From Entonaema liquescens (taxonomy: Eukaryota > Ascomycota > Sordariomycetes > Xylariales > Xylariaceae): a DNA stretch of 64,000 bases. Position numbers and translations under genes: made by a program. A model generated the notes under the pieces. The model did no database searches. It was given only the letters and a program-made list of their open reading frames with translations, and was not told where the DNA came from. The stretch is from assembly GCA_902805475.1 (NCBI GenBank), contig CADCSX010000008.1:310001-374000 (forward strand), read 5' to 3'. Shown in pieces: positions 34,831-46,412 of the stretch (its first letter is position 1; every line of letters starts with the position of its first letter).

Positions 34831-36650
34831 ATATTTACTTTAACGAATAAAAATATTATATATTTATAATTATGATTATGATAATAATTATTAATTATCG
34901 TTTTCGTGTTATTAATATATATATTTAAATATATAATACGTTTATATATATTTATTAAATAATATTTTAACGCGCGGGGGGGGTATTTAAAAATGTTTAT
35001 AATGATAATATTAATTTTAAAAATTTTTATATAAAAATATTAAAAAATAAATTAATTTTAATTTTTAAAAATCATTATTACAATTAAATTAAACGTAAAA
35101 AAATATTAAAAAATAAAATTATTTTATTACGTAATTATTTTAATTTTAAAATTTCTTTTCGAATTTTTAATATAATTTTACGTATGTAAATATATTAAAT
35201 TAAAAATCATTTTCGAATAATTATCATTTTAAATTAAACCCCATTTAAATAATATTTTATAATTAAACATTTCGAAAATAAAAATTATATACGTTAATTT
35301 TAAACATTTTATATAATTAATGTTATTAAATAATTAATTTAACGGATTAACCACTCGTTAAATTAATTAATAAATACGTTAAATTTTTTAAAAAATTATT
35401 TTTTTTTAATAAAAATCATACGTTCAAATTTCATTTATCTCGTAATTTTCGAGTTTTTTTTTTATTTTATATTTATTTATATATTTATTTATATATTTAT
35501 TTATATTACGTATATATTATAACGTAATCGTATTTTTTTTTAAAAATATATTATAATTTTAAAATCATTTTAATTTAAAATAATTATATATTATAAACAT
35601 ATTATATATATAAATTTATATTTAATACGAAAATTATTTAATAAACGATCGTTTTATTTACATATTTATGTGAATTTATTTTAATAAATTAATATTATTA
35701 TTATAAATATTTTTAAATATTTTTTTCGCGCGGTAAAATAATATTTTAAAATTATATAACGAAAAAATTAATAAATTTAATAAATTATTATTTAATAAAA
35801 TGTATTTAACATGTATAATAAATTATATATACCATTTTATTAAAATCGATTTTAATTAATTATTAAATTAAATTTAATTAAACGTAAATTAATTTTATTA
35901 ATTAAATATTTAAAATTTAATAATAAATATTTATTTTTTATATAAATTAAATAAATATATTATTATAAATAATTTATTTAAATAATATTATTTTAATAAA
36001 AAATTATATATTATTTTAAAAAAATTATATTTAAATATTTTAAATAAATAAATATTTTATATAAAATTATATATAATTTATAATTTATAATATAATTTAT
36101 AATATAATTTATTTAATAAATATTATTTTAATATAATTTTTTAAATTATTAAATTATAATATATATAATGCGGTTTATTAAATTTTAATTTTTATATAAA
36201 ATTTACATATTTATTTATTTATTTATTTTATTAAATATAAATTAAATAAATAAATTAAATAAATTAAATAAATTAAATAAATTAAATAAATTAAATAAAT
36301 TAAATAAATTAAATAAATTAAATAAATTAAATAAATTAAATAAATTAAATAAATTAAATAAATTAAATAAATTAAATAAATTAAATAAATTAAATAAATT
36401 AAATATTAAATAAATTATTTATTTATTTATTTATATAATTAATTATTTAATTAATTAATTATTTATTTATTAATTATTTATTAAATTAATTATTTATTAA
36501 ATTAATTATTTAATTAATTATTTAATTATTTAATTAATTAAATAAACGTAAAAAATTACTTAAATAAATTAAATAAAATTTTAAATAAATAATTTAATTA
36601 TATATAATTTTATATAAAACGTTAAATTTTTCGTTGTTAAGTTTAAAATA
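34830..36650. repeat. Extreme AT-rich block (RIP-degraded repeat or AT isochore)
   Basis: About 1.8 kb is almost purely A and T, with borders that are abrupt relative to the neighbouring gene-rich DNA of normal composition. Many of the few remaining C/G bases sit in CG dinucleotides (ACG, TCG, CGCGCGGGG near 34973), while CA/TG pairs are scarce. This is expected after C-to-T mutation at CpA by RIP. No coding potential survives, so the original element cannot be named. Confidence 0.75.
36236..36405. repeat. 9-bp tandem repeat (AAATTAAAT), about 17 copies
   Basis: A near-perfect head-to-tail array of the 9-bp unit AAATTAAAT inside the AT-rich block, flanked by ATTT-type repeats. Confidence 0.9.
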
Positions 36651-37062
36651 TATATCATATGCGATTTGTATTACGTATAAGTAGACGTGATGTATATGGC
36701 TTGTGCGTACGTTAGGGATAAATTACCCCTTACGGCCACCCAAAATCGATTTTGGCAAAGTGGCTCCTATGGTCCGCCATAACATGTGCACTTAAACCCC
36801 ACTTACGTCAGCAGTCTGACTACGAAGTAGTAAAGCCATTACCTAATTCCCATTACTAAGGTAAACGAATGGAAACGCGATGCGGTTCAACACGAAATAC
36901 AAAGTAAAAGTACCAGACACACAGCTACTTCCTCATTATCCTTATCGATTTCTCGTTCAAGGCGCGACCCTCAAATCGTACATTTTATTGTTTTATATTC
37001 CACAAATCGGATTGAATTGGGGATATTGGGATTCGCACGAGTAGAAGGGTAACAGCAGTGAA
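36651..37062. promoter_or_regulatory. Promoter of the F-box gene
   Basis: Normal base composition resumes at about 36650. Roughly 400 bp precede the F-box start codon. No distinct element was recognised. Confidence 0.4.
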
Positions 37063-38817
37063 ATGACTTGTAAACGGAAGCGCCCGGAGACCGACACCGC
37101 GTCTAAAGCATCTATATCGAAACGATCCCGCCACACCAGAAATCCAGATTTACTATCGCCATTATCTGACGAATTACTCGTTCGCATCCTCACCTTTTTA
37201 CCTCTTCCGGATCTCCTAAATACAGCTCCCGTATCGCAGCGCTTTTATCATCTATCTGGCGACTACCAATTATGGAAGCGCTTATACTATTCGCGCTTCG
37301 TTTTACCCCGCGCCCTTCGCATCCCGGGATTCCGCGATGGTTCTGTTAGAGAAGGCAAACTGCATTACTCCTCCAGGAAAGCAGTATGGGCAGATGGAAG
37401 AAGAGGAGGTTGGGTGGATATGCATGTTGGAGATCTAGACGACCGGTCGAGGAATTGGAAGAAACAGTATAAACTACGACATAACTGGTCTAAGGGGAAA
37501 TGCGCCGTTGAGGAATTACAACTTGGACAGGATCTACCATTATCCGAGACGAGTTCATCACATAAAGTTCTCGTAAAAGTTACCGAAGGTATCGCAATAA
37601 CGGCCGATGTATCTACGGGACTACGGGCTTGGGACTTAAAGACGAAGCAACTCTTGGCACAGATTAGTCTAGGAGAAGTCGACTCGGAAGCTTCTCCGAG
37701 CTGCATTACGATAGACGACCAAAAATACCAACACAATATCCTAGAAATTGCTATTGGATTTACTGATGGAAGTTTTGGAGTTTGGAAATTGGACATGCGA
37801 GAAAGGAGGATCCTGTTGAGATACCAACATAAGAAATCCAGCAATGGGGAATTAGTCGGAGTTGCCTTCTCCTATCCATATCTCTTAACGGCAACTAAAT
37901 CTGTGCTCATATCCCTATATACATTCGACGGTCCTCCTAAAACAGATCACCTTAATACGTCCGAATCGGCCGAAGGAGTTAACGGAGGTTCGCGAGATTT
38001 CGAGAGCAAATCGAAACAAGCTTTAGGGGAGATACAAGAATATATTAAACACGGAACACTTCGAGCACCTTACCTACTCACGTCACTTAAATCGCATACT
38101 TCAAGGGCCCCCTTAGCATTATCTATCAGGAAGACAACTAGTAGTATCATAGCTTCGATTGCTTATACATTCTCGACGTTTCAAGGCTGGTCCTTAGGCA
38201 TTCAAGATTTACACCTACGCCCCCCTACATCCCGATCAAAGCACACAACGGATATAATGACAACGCGACTGGCGTACACATTGCCCGTTCGGACAGGGTC
38301 TTCTCACATTCCATCACCGCCAACATCACCAGCCCGACATATGAACCTACCATCTTCGCATCGAGACAGTGAAGAAATGGATGGGCCTACCAATTTATGC
38401 TATACACACCCTTATCTTCTTGCCACCCTACCAGATAATACATTAATACTGTATCTTTGCACGTCAAATGCGACTTCTCTGTCGATATCACCTGGTATTC
38501 GTCTTTGGGGGCATACGTCCGGTATCAGCAATGCCGACATAACGGCCCGCGGAAAGGCAGTTAGTGTTAGTTCACGCGGCGAAGAGATTAGAGTCTGGGA
38601 GCTCGAAGGGAGGGCACATGGTAAAAGTATCGAAGTCCGTCCGACTACTCGACCTTTGGCCGATGACCAAGAAGGGATAGATGATCCTACTCATAGTAAT
38701 GCTACGGACATCCAGTGGGATGACCGGCGAAACTGGGTTGGTTTTGACGATGAGATGGTCATTGTTCTCAAAGAGTCGAAAGGGAAAGAAAGCCTGATGG
38801 TTTACGACTTTACATAA
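37063..38817 (+). CDS. F-box protein with WD40-like propeller
   Basis: A single exon of 584 aa, probably the substrate-recognition subunit of an SCF ubiquitin ligase. The N-terminus is basic and NLS-like (KRKRPETDTASKASISKRSR). The F-box is LSPLSDELLVRILTFLPLPD through LWKRLYYSRF (about residues 28-80). The rest is a beta-rich region with WD-type endings (GLRAWDLKTKQLL, SFGVWKLDMRERRILL, EEIRVWELEGRAHG), consistent with a divergent propeller. A Ser/Pro-rich insert (PSPPTSPARH) lies near residue 420. The specific substrate is unknown. It is intronless, unlike most neighbours. Confidence 0.85.
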   Translation: MTCKRKRPETDTASKASISKRSRHTRNPDLLSPLSDELLVRILTFLPLPDLLNTAPVSQRFYHLSGDYQLWKRLYYSRFVLPRALRIPGFRDGSVREGKLHYSSRKAVWADGRRGGWVDMHVGDLDDRSRNWKKQYKLRHNWSKGKCAVEELQLGQDLPLSETSSSHKVLVKVTEGIAITADVSTGLRAWDLKTKQLLAQISLGEVDSEASPSCITIDDQKYQHNILEIAIGFTDGSFGVWKLDMRERRILLRYQHKKSSNGELVGVAFSYPYLLTATKSVLISLYTFDGPPKTDHLNTSESAEGVNGGSRDFESKSKQALGEIQEYIKHGTLRAPYLLTSLKSHTSRAPLALSIRKTTSSIIASIAYTFSTFQGWSLGIQDLHLRPPTSRSKHTTDIMTTRLAYTLPVRTGSSHIPSPPTSPARHMNLPSSHRDSEEMDGPTNLCYTHPYLLATLPDNTLILYLCTSNATSLSISPGIRLWGHTSGISNADITARGKAVSVSSRGEEIRVWELEGRAHGKSIEVRPTTRPLADDQEGIDDPTHSNATDIQWDDRRNWVGFDDEMVIVLKESKGKESLMVYDFT

Positions 38818-40466
38818 CGTCTATACAGATACATAACCACGGGAACTTATGTCATAATCCACGCCGCGTATGAATCGTCGAATATATTCGACCAGCGCAT
38901 GTTATTTAATCATAATCACCTGAAGCGCTGGTTGTTTCTTAACTGCCTATAAGCTCGTCAGTGATTCCCGCCGAGTGGGCAACGAGGTATCAAAGTCCCG
39001 TCGCCTTTGAGGCCTCAATGATATTGTCGCTTGCACGAAGCTACTGCTACGATATAGAATGTAGATACTAACCTTGAAGAATAAGAGTACGCCTTTGAGT
39101 TTGAGTACTATAAGAAGGTTAGATAGTCCGAATTCTTCCTAGTAGCTATATCTAAGAGGCATACGCTCATTCGCCCACAACCACACTTATCATTCCGGGC
39201 TTGTATATTGACCTTCCGGATTGATTCGGACCTTGTATTACACCGGACGGGTAGTGCAAGACGTACTCACATCACACCGAGCAAACTCATTAGCGCCGGG
39301 GATGACTAGCGCGCCGCATAGCGAAGGCTAGTGTAGGGAGACGACGGATACCCGATCCGTATCTTGCCTCGAATCTGCACACATTGTTTAAGGGCTCGGA
39401 GCGGTGCACCGTATCCCAACAGGGGTTTGTTCTAGCCCAATGCGCCCAAATTCGGCCAGTAAAAGTCGTATTCTAATATGCTAACTCCGAAACAACGACT
39501 GTGGGTTATCATGTTGGTAATGCTTAGGGATGAGCCTCGGTCAATCTTGGAATCGCCATATACTGGCAACCCTATTCTCCTTTTCCCCGCAGAATTACAT
39601 AAGGGGGTTTTATATTTTCGACTCTTGAAGTCGTTCAATACACGCTGTCGGGATTTTTCTTGCGGCGTCAAGGGGGAGGCGGGATTGCGGATTTAACCTA
39701 TATAGCCTGAAGTCGTGGTATTAATCTTATATGAAGTATGATCACATTGTGCGCTAATAGCGCCGGAGGTTATATGAATCACAAGAAATCTTCCCAATTC
39801 GGTACCGCGATGCAACCTTCCCCGGACTCAGGCATGCCGATATATTCAAAAGTATGAGAATGTCAAATCTTGCCTGTCAGATTTGTCATACCTGTATTCC
39901 AATCGGTTGCCTCATGAGCCACCACCTGATTAAAGTCTCATACCTAGCGTTGGGTATAGCTTCGATTCGGCCGAATAAGTGTCTCAGGGCTTCTACGGGT
40001 GGTGGAGCCTAGTCACAGGCCATCCGCCGAATTCTGTCTCGCCGAGCTGAACTGTCGGTCCGTCAGTCCGTGTTCTTGGTTCTTCATGCGCTCGTCTAGC
40101 TGGACGGAAATGCTCGGATGCATTCATGGCCCATACTTATGCGCTCGGGAATTATTTGCTCAAGTTAATATCGACCCGTCGAGTTAAAGTGATTCTAATC
40201 ATAGTACCAATCCCGGTGGCGGGACATGGTCAAGTGCCGCACCCACCGGGAGGAGTACTGGGCGAGGGTTAGGGGGGCCTAGACTAAAGCAGGTCATGGA
40301 GATATAATGTTGCGTCGCCCCTATCCTAGCCTGGTGCGAATCTGGTTGCTCTCCAGCACGATCAGCATAAATACTACCGTGTCTCGCTGATTGCCAAGGC
40401 CTACGATCAACCATCCCTCCGCCTTACTATCAAGCATCATCGAGTCTTACGGATTCTACAGTCAAG
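38818..40466. other. 1.6-kb intergenic region
   Basis: Open frames at 39432-39696 and elsewhere overlap on both strands without domain features. There is a short inverted repeat around CAAATCTTGCCTGTCAGATT (39867-39890). A C/A-rich leader just before 40467 belongs to the LPMO gene. Confidence 0.45.
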
Positions 40467-41227
40467 ATGCTCTTCTCACTTCCTCTTCTCGTTGCACCGG
40501 CCCTGGTCGCCGCCCACGGAGCCGTAACAAGCTACGAAATTGGCGGAAAGACGTATGAGGGTTACCAGGGATTCTCTCCCGTCGCGGGAGCTCAGATCAT
40601 CCAGAGGCAATGGCCCGACTACAACCCGATCATGACTGTTACCGACCCCAAGATGACCTGCAACGGTGGTACCTCCGCGCCCCTTGCCGCCGAAGTCGCC
40701 GCTGGTCAGAACGTCACCGCGTTCTGGAAGCAGTGGACTCACCAGCAGGGCCCCGTGATGGTATGGCTCTACGCCTGTGACGGCGAATTCACCGCGTGCG
40801 ACGGCAAGGGCAAGAAGTGGTTCAAGATCGACGAGTTGGGTCTGTGGGGCGACGTCCTCAACAGCAACAACTGGGGAACCGCGGTCGTTTTCAAGGACCT
40901 GAAGTACTCCAGCCGAATTCCCAAGAACCTTAAGCCCGGCAACTACCTCATCCGCCACGAGCTGCTCGCTCTCCACCAAGCCAACACTCCCCAGTTCTAC
41001 CCCGAGTGTGCGCAAATCAAGGTTACCGGCTCCGGTACCGCCACTCCTCCGGCTAACCTGCTGACTTCCATCCCCGCCTATGCTGCCCAGTCTGACCCCG
41101 GCATCATGGTAAGTAACTCATTCGATATTTCTAGATATGCTTGAAAACTAACAACAGCCAGGTCGACATCTACCAGGGTGGTGGCACTTCCTACAAGACC
41201 CCTGGTCCCGCTGTGTGGACTGGTTAA
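40467..41227 (+). CDS. AA9 lytic polysaccharide monooxygenase (former GH61)
   Basis: Two exons, 40467-41108 and 41162-41227, encode 235 aa. It is a secreted copper enzyme that oxidatively cleaves cellulose or hemicellulose. The signal peptide MLFSLPLLVAPALVAA is cut before HGAVTSY, leaving the N-terminal His of the histidine brace. The second copper ligand is the His of WTHQQGPVMVWLYAC. The axial Tyr lies in QFYPECAQIKV, the AA9 hallmark, preceded by YLIRHELLALHQA. There is no CBM1 or linker. The second exon completes VDIYQGGGTSYKTPGPAVW. Codon use is strongly C-biased, as in highly expressed secreted enzymes. Confidence 0.95.
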
Positions 41228-41716
41228 ATGACATGAGGAGGAGAGCTTGAGAATGAATAATATATGGCTGGGCGACGAAATCATGTATATTTCAAAGAGC
41301 GCTTAATAACTGATACTTTGGAATATATCATTTTTGGCCCATCAATCCCTATGTGGTTTACCCGTAGCGTAGTGCTCGCATGGTGCTGTGAAACCTACCT
41401 TAACATTCATACACAGCATTGCAATAACATAAGCATAAGCTAGTTATAGCCAGAGACCCTTTTCTGTCATGATTTGTGAACTGGATAAGGGGTTTGGCAA
41501 CTTGATAGCAAAGGGATGCATTTTGCGACAAGTGTGCTATTGTCGTGGGCATTAACGAAGCATAGTGGCTATGTTGGATTAATTATCCACTAGCATTGTG
41601 CGTATGATAGATAGCACATGTGATAAGAATAAAAAAAGAAGTATATGAATAATCGAAACTGAGTTGTTGGTTCTACTAGATGGGAATAATGAGCAAAAGA
41701 AAAAGCAATAAAAAGT
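41228..41716. other. Intergenic region between LPMO and tRNA-His
   Basis: No gene is seen. T-rich sequence directly 3' of the tRNA (TTTTT on the minus strand, ending near 41710) is the likely Pol III terminator. Confidence 0.5.
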
Positions 41717-41807
41717 TGGCGGTACTGGGAATCGAACCCAGGTCTACACGGTATCAGTATATCTGTACATCCACAACGTGTTGTACTATCCACTATACTA
41801 TACCACC
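41717..41807 (-). tRNA. tRNA-His (anticodon GTG) with 19-nt intron
   Basis: On the minus strand the acceptor arm GGTGGTA pairs with TACCGCC, followed by discriminator A. The D arm is GTAT-AGTGGATA-GTAC, the anticodon stem ACACG pairs with CGTGT, and the T arm is CTGGG-TTCGATT-CCCAG. The loop starts TTGTGG, placing anticodon GTG at 34-36. The extra 19 nt between positions 37 and 38 is a canonical tRNA intron. The D-arm and loop sequence closely resembles yeast tRNA-His. Confidence 0.93.
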
Positions 41808-42122
41808 CTTTAAGCCACTGCTTGATGAAATGAAGCTCGAAATTAGCGTCTATATCGGCGGCATTTTTACGCAACTGTAATAGGCCGATATTTAACCGAC
41901 AAAATCCCAGAAGCTGATATAGAAAAAGCACAAGAATCACTTCAGAACAACAAACCCCAGAATTTGCAATTACAGAATTTGTAATTGCTGTTCTTATTCG
42001 CTGTTAATTTTAAACTATTCTGGCCGCTAATTTCCCCGGTCGATATCAGATTATCACAACATCAGTTATCTCGCTAAACAATAACTTCACCATCTGACAG
42101 CTTTCCCTCTTGTTCGACAAAC
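41808..42122. other. Short intergenic region
   Basis: A 315-bp 5' flank of the tRNA and 3' flank of the transporter pseudogene. It includes a direct duplication AGAATTTG(C/T)AATT near 41951-41985. No gene is seen. Confidence 0.45.
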
Positions 42123-43812
42123 CTAAGGAGGCAAGCTTTTATAACTACCATCGTCGACCAAATGAACTAAGCAGCTCTTTTTCGCTTTGGCTAATACGAA
42201 GAACTGCTGGTTTTCTTGAAAGCTTCTGCCCCCAGTCTCTGGTAAAAAGAGGAAAACGAACAATGCCGTCAAAAGGTTAGTTCCAGCAAATGCCATCAAC
42301 AACCAATGGGTCCAGTTGTTGAAGCCAATGGGCGTCATGATCGTAACAACAGAGTTGGCTACGCCCCATATCATGACGCTAATTGCAACACCCCATACTC
42401 GCGTCTTGTCTGGATATATCTCAGTCGGAATCAACCAAACGGTCGTCAACCAACAAACTCCAAAAATAGCCGTTGACCCAACAAGCATTACAGTACCCAA
42501 AACAATTTTGAAATCAATATCGCTGGTGAAGAGTCCCATTGCGGTAAGAGCTAGAATGGTGAAGCAGACTGTTAACCCGCAGCTACCCTATAGCATTAAT
42601 TTCCTGCGCCCATACTTGTCGACTAAATTGGTGGTGAAAACCATAGTAATAAAGTAAAAGATGTAGTTGCCGAGAGTTGCATACTCGGAGACCCATGGCG
42701 CCATTCCCAGGAGCTGAAATATTTGTGAACCATAGACTGAGACTGCCCCGTAGCCTGTCATAGCCTGGTTTATCTGAACCATCATCGTAATCATGGTAGG
42801 ATGAGACGGAATAAGATAATAGCAGAGCTTTTTGAGACGTCCCCATTCCTCTTGGACCCCTTCACCTTCCTCTTGTACTTGTTCTTGTTGGGCGGCCTCT
42901 TGGAGCTCATTGAGCCGCTGGTCTGCCTGGGCTTCCCCATGAAGATTTACAAGTGTATCTCTCGCCTTATCCATCATCCCTTTGCTCACCAACCAACGTG
43001 GGGATTCTGGTAAAAACCATACGACAAACAGTAGTAATAAGGGGAAAACTTCCATAACAAGTATAGGAAGCCTCCAAGCCCAACCATCTCCTCTGAACAA
43101 GTGAGAGGAGCAGATAGTTAATGCAAACGCTACTAATAGTCCCCCAACGTTCGCCCGAAACTTTTTCGTCACTATAAAGTCCTATAGTCAGCAGTAATCA
43201 ATAGGCTTCAGCATCAAATAGGAAGGTAAGAGTCGACTACGCTAGCGATCGTAAGGTTCAGACGCCTGAAAACAAGGGTTTGGAGGAATAGGTATTCTCA
43301 CAAGCGGTGCCACGGGCATTGTCCTCAGAAAGTTCGGCGGTATACACGGGAATCGTTGTATTAATACCGCCGATTCCTATACCAAGTACGATGCGCCCGA
43401 TTACCATAATCCAAAAGGAGGCGCTAGGCCATGTAGGGTCAAAATCTGCCCAAAATATTCCGGGTATAGACATGAGGATACCCCCAATTGCGGCTGAAAG
43501 GACCGAGGTCCACAGTGATGATGTTCGCCCCCATTTGTTCGCGATAAATGACGCTGATGCGGCACCGCCTACACATCCAAGGTAGTAAACGCCGACAATA
43601 AGGCCAACCAAGGTGGAATCTTTTCGTATATTCATAACGTGGAGATAGTGATCGTTTGTGTTGATCAAGGACATCATGCCCTGGTCGTAACCGTATAGAG
43701 TAATGGCGACGCATGAGAAGCTCTCCACGGTTGATTCTAATGCCCATCTCCACGGCATCGGGCCCCATATTCTGTCAAAAACGACTGCCATTGCCATGTT
43801 GGCTGTGTACAA
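42123..43812 (-). pseudogene. MFS sugar transporter interrupted by one in-frame TAG
   Basis: Exons 43812-43302 and 43171-42123 give a full-length 12-TM sugar porter of about 519 codons. Family motifs are all present: YGYDQGMMSLI (TM1), NKWGRTSSLW, GRIVLGIGIGGINTTIPVYT, PESPRWLVSKG, VDKYGRRKLML, WLIPTEIYP and the C-terminal FLPETGGRSFQE. One codon, TAG at 42588-42590, interrupts GRRKLML-stop-GSCGLTVC in the same frame. The family usually has Trp or a small residue here, and TGG to TAG is a single G-to-A, equal to CpA to TpA on the plus strand (RIP type). No other lesion exists. It is probably a young pseudogene, unless the base is an error. Confidence 0.8.
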
Positions 43813-44392
43813 AGGCTTAAGTTCGGATTAGATACGTAGTTGCGGCGGTATGCTGGAAGTTTCTAGCTGGCTACGATTCGGAAACGACCGTGTTAGAAAA
43901 GTAAGGAAGAATATATAGAATAATTAAAGACAAAGATCTTGATATACGAGAGAGACAGCATAAATCTACTCTTGAAAAAGATGGCGGTATGGTCCTATTA
44001 TGATATTGAGGTTGTGGACCTGGACTTTGGATGAAGTTGTCTCAGGAGTAGAGTAAGAATCTCCAGATCCTTTCAAAGGGACTAACTATTGACACCGCAT
44101 GGCGGCAACTACCTAAGCTACTGCTATATCCTTTCTATTGTTAGGGTAAGGGAATATACGTCATATCTTCATCCTCGAGCCTTCCAAGATAATTGGTAAG
44201 TAAACTCGAAGCAACGATTCGAATTAGTGTAGCTACCTACCTATATAATGGACTACCTACCTAGGTATGTACCTCGGGTAGTCAGTTGACGTTACTTACA
44301 CGCTTCGCTGAAGTACGCATGGTAGTATACACATACCCATGGTACCTAGGTAGGTATATATCACTTAGATAGCTTATAAAGACGCACTATGC
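43813..44392. other. Transporter 5' flank with CTACCTAGGTAGG motif cluster
   Basis: Between 44228 and 44360 there are several ACCTACCT/AGGTAGGT and TACCTAGGTA copies in both orientations, dense enough to form hairpins. No gene is seen. Confidence 0.6.
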
Positions 44393-45544
44393 CTAAGAAT
44401 TCTTCGAGGAACTTTCCGTTGTTTTCCTCCAGAATCCAACCGCATTCTCTTTTTCATAATTGAGGAAGGTTAAGGGTGGACGTGCGTAGCTAATATACCA
44501 ATTATGCCAGTCACAGCAGATATTGTACTGGTCAACATAGTCGCCCGCGAATATATACATCCAACCGACGCCCTCCTGCGCATCGTCTGTAACACCACCC
44601 TCCCAAAACGAAAGGGGGTACTCTGAATCTTCATTCTCTTCTGTATTGAAACCCCACTTTCTCGCTTCTTCTTGTGTCCATGGGACGAAATCTTTCCGGA
44701 GAATCTTGATTACAGGGCCCAGAGCCATTTTTTCTAAAGATTCCAAGCATAAACCATCTACTATCAGGCAGTAATTATACCGCGTGCCCGAGAAATAGAA
44801 CTCCTTGTCATCATACTTCCTTGACCAGTTACGTCCGTGCTCTTCTGCCGCCCACTCCGTAAACTCTCTTCGGATATCATCGGGTTTCATACCGCTAAAT
44901 TTAGTTGGGTCGTCCATAACGACAAGCTCGTGACGGGCGAGCAAATCATTACGACCTACTAACTTAAGACGATCTTGAACGGCTTCCTCAATGCGTTCCA
45001 ACATCCTCTGCCACGCTGCATCGTCGCTGTAGGAAACACGATACACAGCCATTCCCCAGGGCGCATCCGTGTTGAGATTCTCGTCGCGGAGCGAGCGATC
45101 TAGGTCGTCAAGGGGGTCTGCCATGGCAGCTAATGCGGCGTCGAGCTCGGCCTCAGTCACGCCTGGATTAGGGTGGAATGCTGCCAAGCTACCGGGGATA
45201 TGAGCTCTGGGTTGGACGATGAGCGATTTGCGGGCAAATAAACAACTCCTTGCTGTATCTATGATACTATTTGCTCCTGATAACCGCAATCTGATAGCCT
45301 GAGAAAGTGATGATTGTGGTGTAGATGGTATCCTGGTGATGTGCCTTGAACCGGTGACGGCGCACCGGGGAATCATGGGATGGAGCGTTCGATGTAAACA
45401 TCCTCTAGGTATATTTCTAACACGAGAGAGATAAGAATACATGCCGAAAGAGTATAACGTGTAGACATATGAAGTTAGAGAATATATCTGGATATGATCT
45501 ATATTGTATATACACCCCACCGACTGTGTATTTGGTCCGTGCAC
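44393..45544 (-). CDS. Conserved fungal protein of unknown function
   Basis: A single-exon open frame of up to 383 aa. I do not recognise a named domain. The conserved-looking part starts at MADPLDDLDRSLRDENLN (ATG at 45124). It continues with APWGMAVYRVSYSDDAAWQR, RHELVVMDDPTKFSGMKPDD, EFTEWAAEEHGRNW and a Trp/Tyr-rich end (GWMYIFAGDYVDQYNICCDW). The upstream 140 residues are basic and low in conservation signals, so the true start may be at 45124, 45445 or further up; a mitochondrial-type leader is possible but unproven. It is intact and free of the lesions seen in neighbouring genes. Confidence 0.6.
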   Translation of the reverse strand: MHGPNTQSVGCIYNIDHIQIYSLTSYVYTLYSFGMYSYLSRVRNIPRGCLHRTLHPMIPRCAVTGSRHITRIPSTPQSSLSQAIRLRLSGANSIIDTARSCLFARKSLIVQPRAHIPGSLAAFHPNPGVTEAELDAALAAMADPLDDLDRSLRDENLNTDAPWGMAVYRVSYSDDAAWQRMLERIEEAVQDRLKLVGRNDLLARHELVVMDDPTKFSGMKPDDIRREFTEWAAEEHGRNWSRKYDDKEFYFSGTRYNYCLIVDGLCLESLEKMALGPVIKILRKDFVPWTQEEARKWGFNTEENEDSEYPLSFWEGGVTDDAQEGVGWMYIFAGDYVDQYNICCDWHNWYISYARPPLTFLNYEKENAVGFWRKTTESSSKNS

Positions 45545-46412
45545 AGGAACCCCTCCCCCTATTCCTTACCCTGAGTGGTTGAGGGACTGCGACCAAACAG
45601 AATACATAATACGTTAAGGTGGAATGTATAGTTAGAAGATAACTCCTAATTACTGCAGTTGGTAGAGCGAATCAGTATCTTATATATATTATATAGCCCG
45701 AAGAATAATATGGCTGGTAGAATTAAAGCTATTCGATCTCACATTACATCTGTTTTAACTTTATGGCATTGAGAGGTTTAATTATTGGTAAAGTGATATT
45801 ACACTGTTCAGGGCAGAATCGTTAGCCAAGTTTCAGATATCATGTGCTGCTTGTAAGACTTGGAGGCTTCTTAGGGAGTTGAAGCTGAGTATTCTGATTC
45901 GTGACGCCCCTCATCTTTGTACACCGATGTTCTCCTGCAGCCTGTGGTCACCATGAGTGCAATTGAACCAATAATCTAGCCCAATTGCATTTCCCTTAGC
46001 CGCCTGCCAACGTAGGTCGATCATATTCTGGGGAACTATAGCCAAGGGCTTTCAAGGGAATAGTTGTACTAGTCGAATGGGTTACGGCACTAGGGGCTCA
46101 CAAGCTAGAATCATGGTTTCACCGTTGCATCATGCGGATGGAAAGTTGGTATGAATAAGTGAAAATGAAAAGGTAAACTCATCGCGAATAAAGAATATTT
46201 CTACGCTCCGTGTAATCTGCCTTAACGAAACTCCATAAACACCCCGGCCTAGCGGCCATACCTGTTATATGCATCATAAGATAATCTCTTCCGTAGTACG
46301 TAGAAACCCGTGAAAATACCCTGCTCCCTCCCAAAAGGCATGGTAGGCATTATTGGACCAATGCTATCGTTTGTCAATGTCTATGCCTACCTGCCTATTG
46401 TCTCTTAACCAC
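45545..46412. other. Intergenic region
   Basis: About 870 bp with no supportable gene, repeat or RNA. Confidence 0.5.

Noticed and set aside
36236..36405. CRISPR-like array or telomeric repeat.
   Set aside because: The units are contiguous 9-mers without spacers, in a eukaryotic AT-rich block, and unlike TTAGGG.
40476..41015. Minus-strand 179-aa ORF opposite the LPMO.
   Set aside because: A shadow of the biased codon use of the AA9 gene, with no independent domain.
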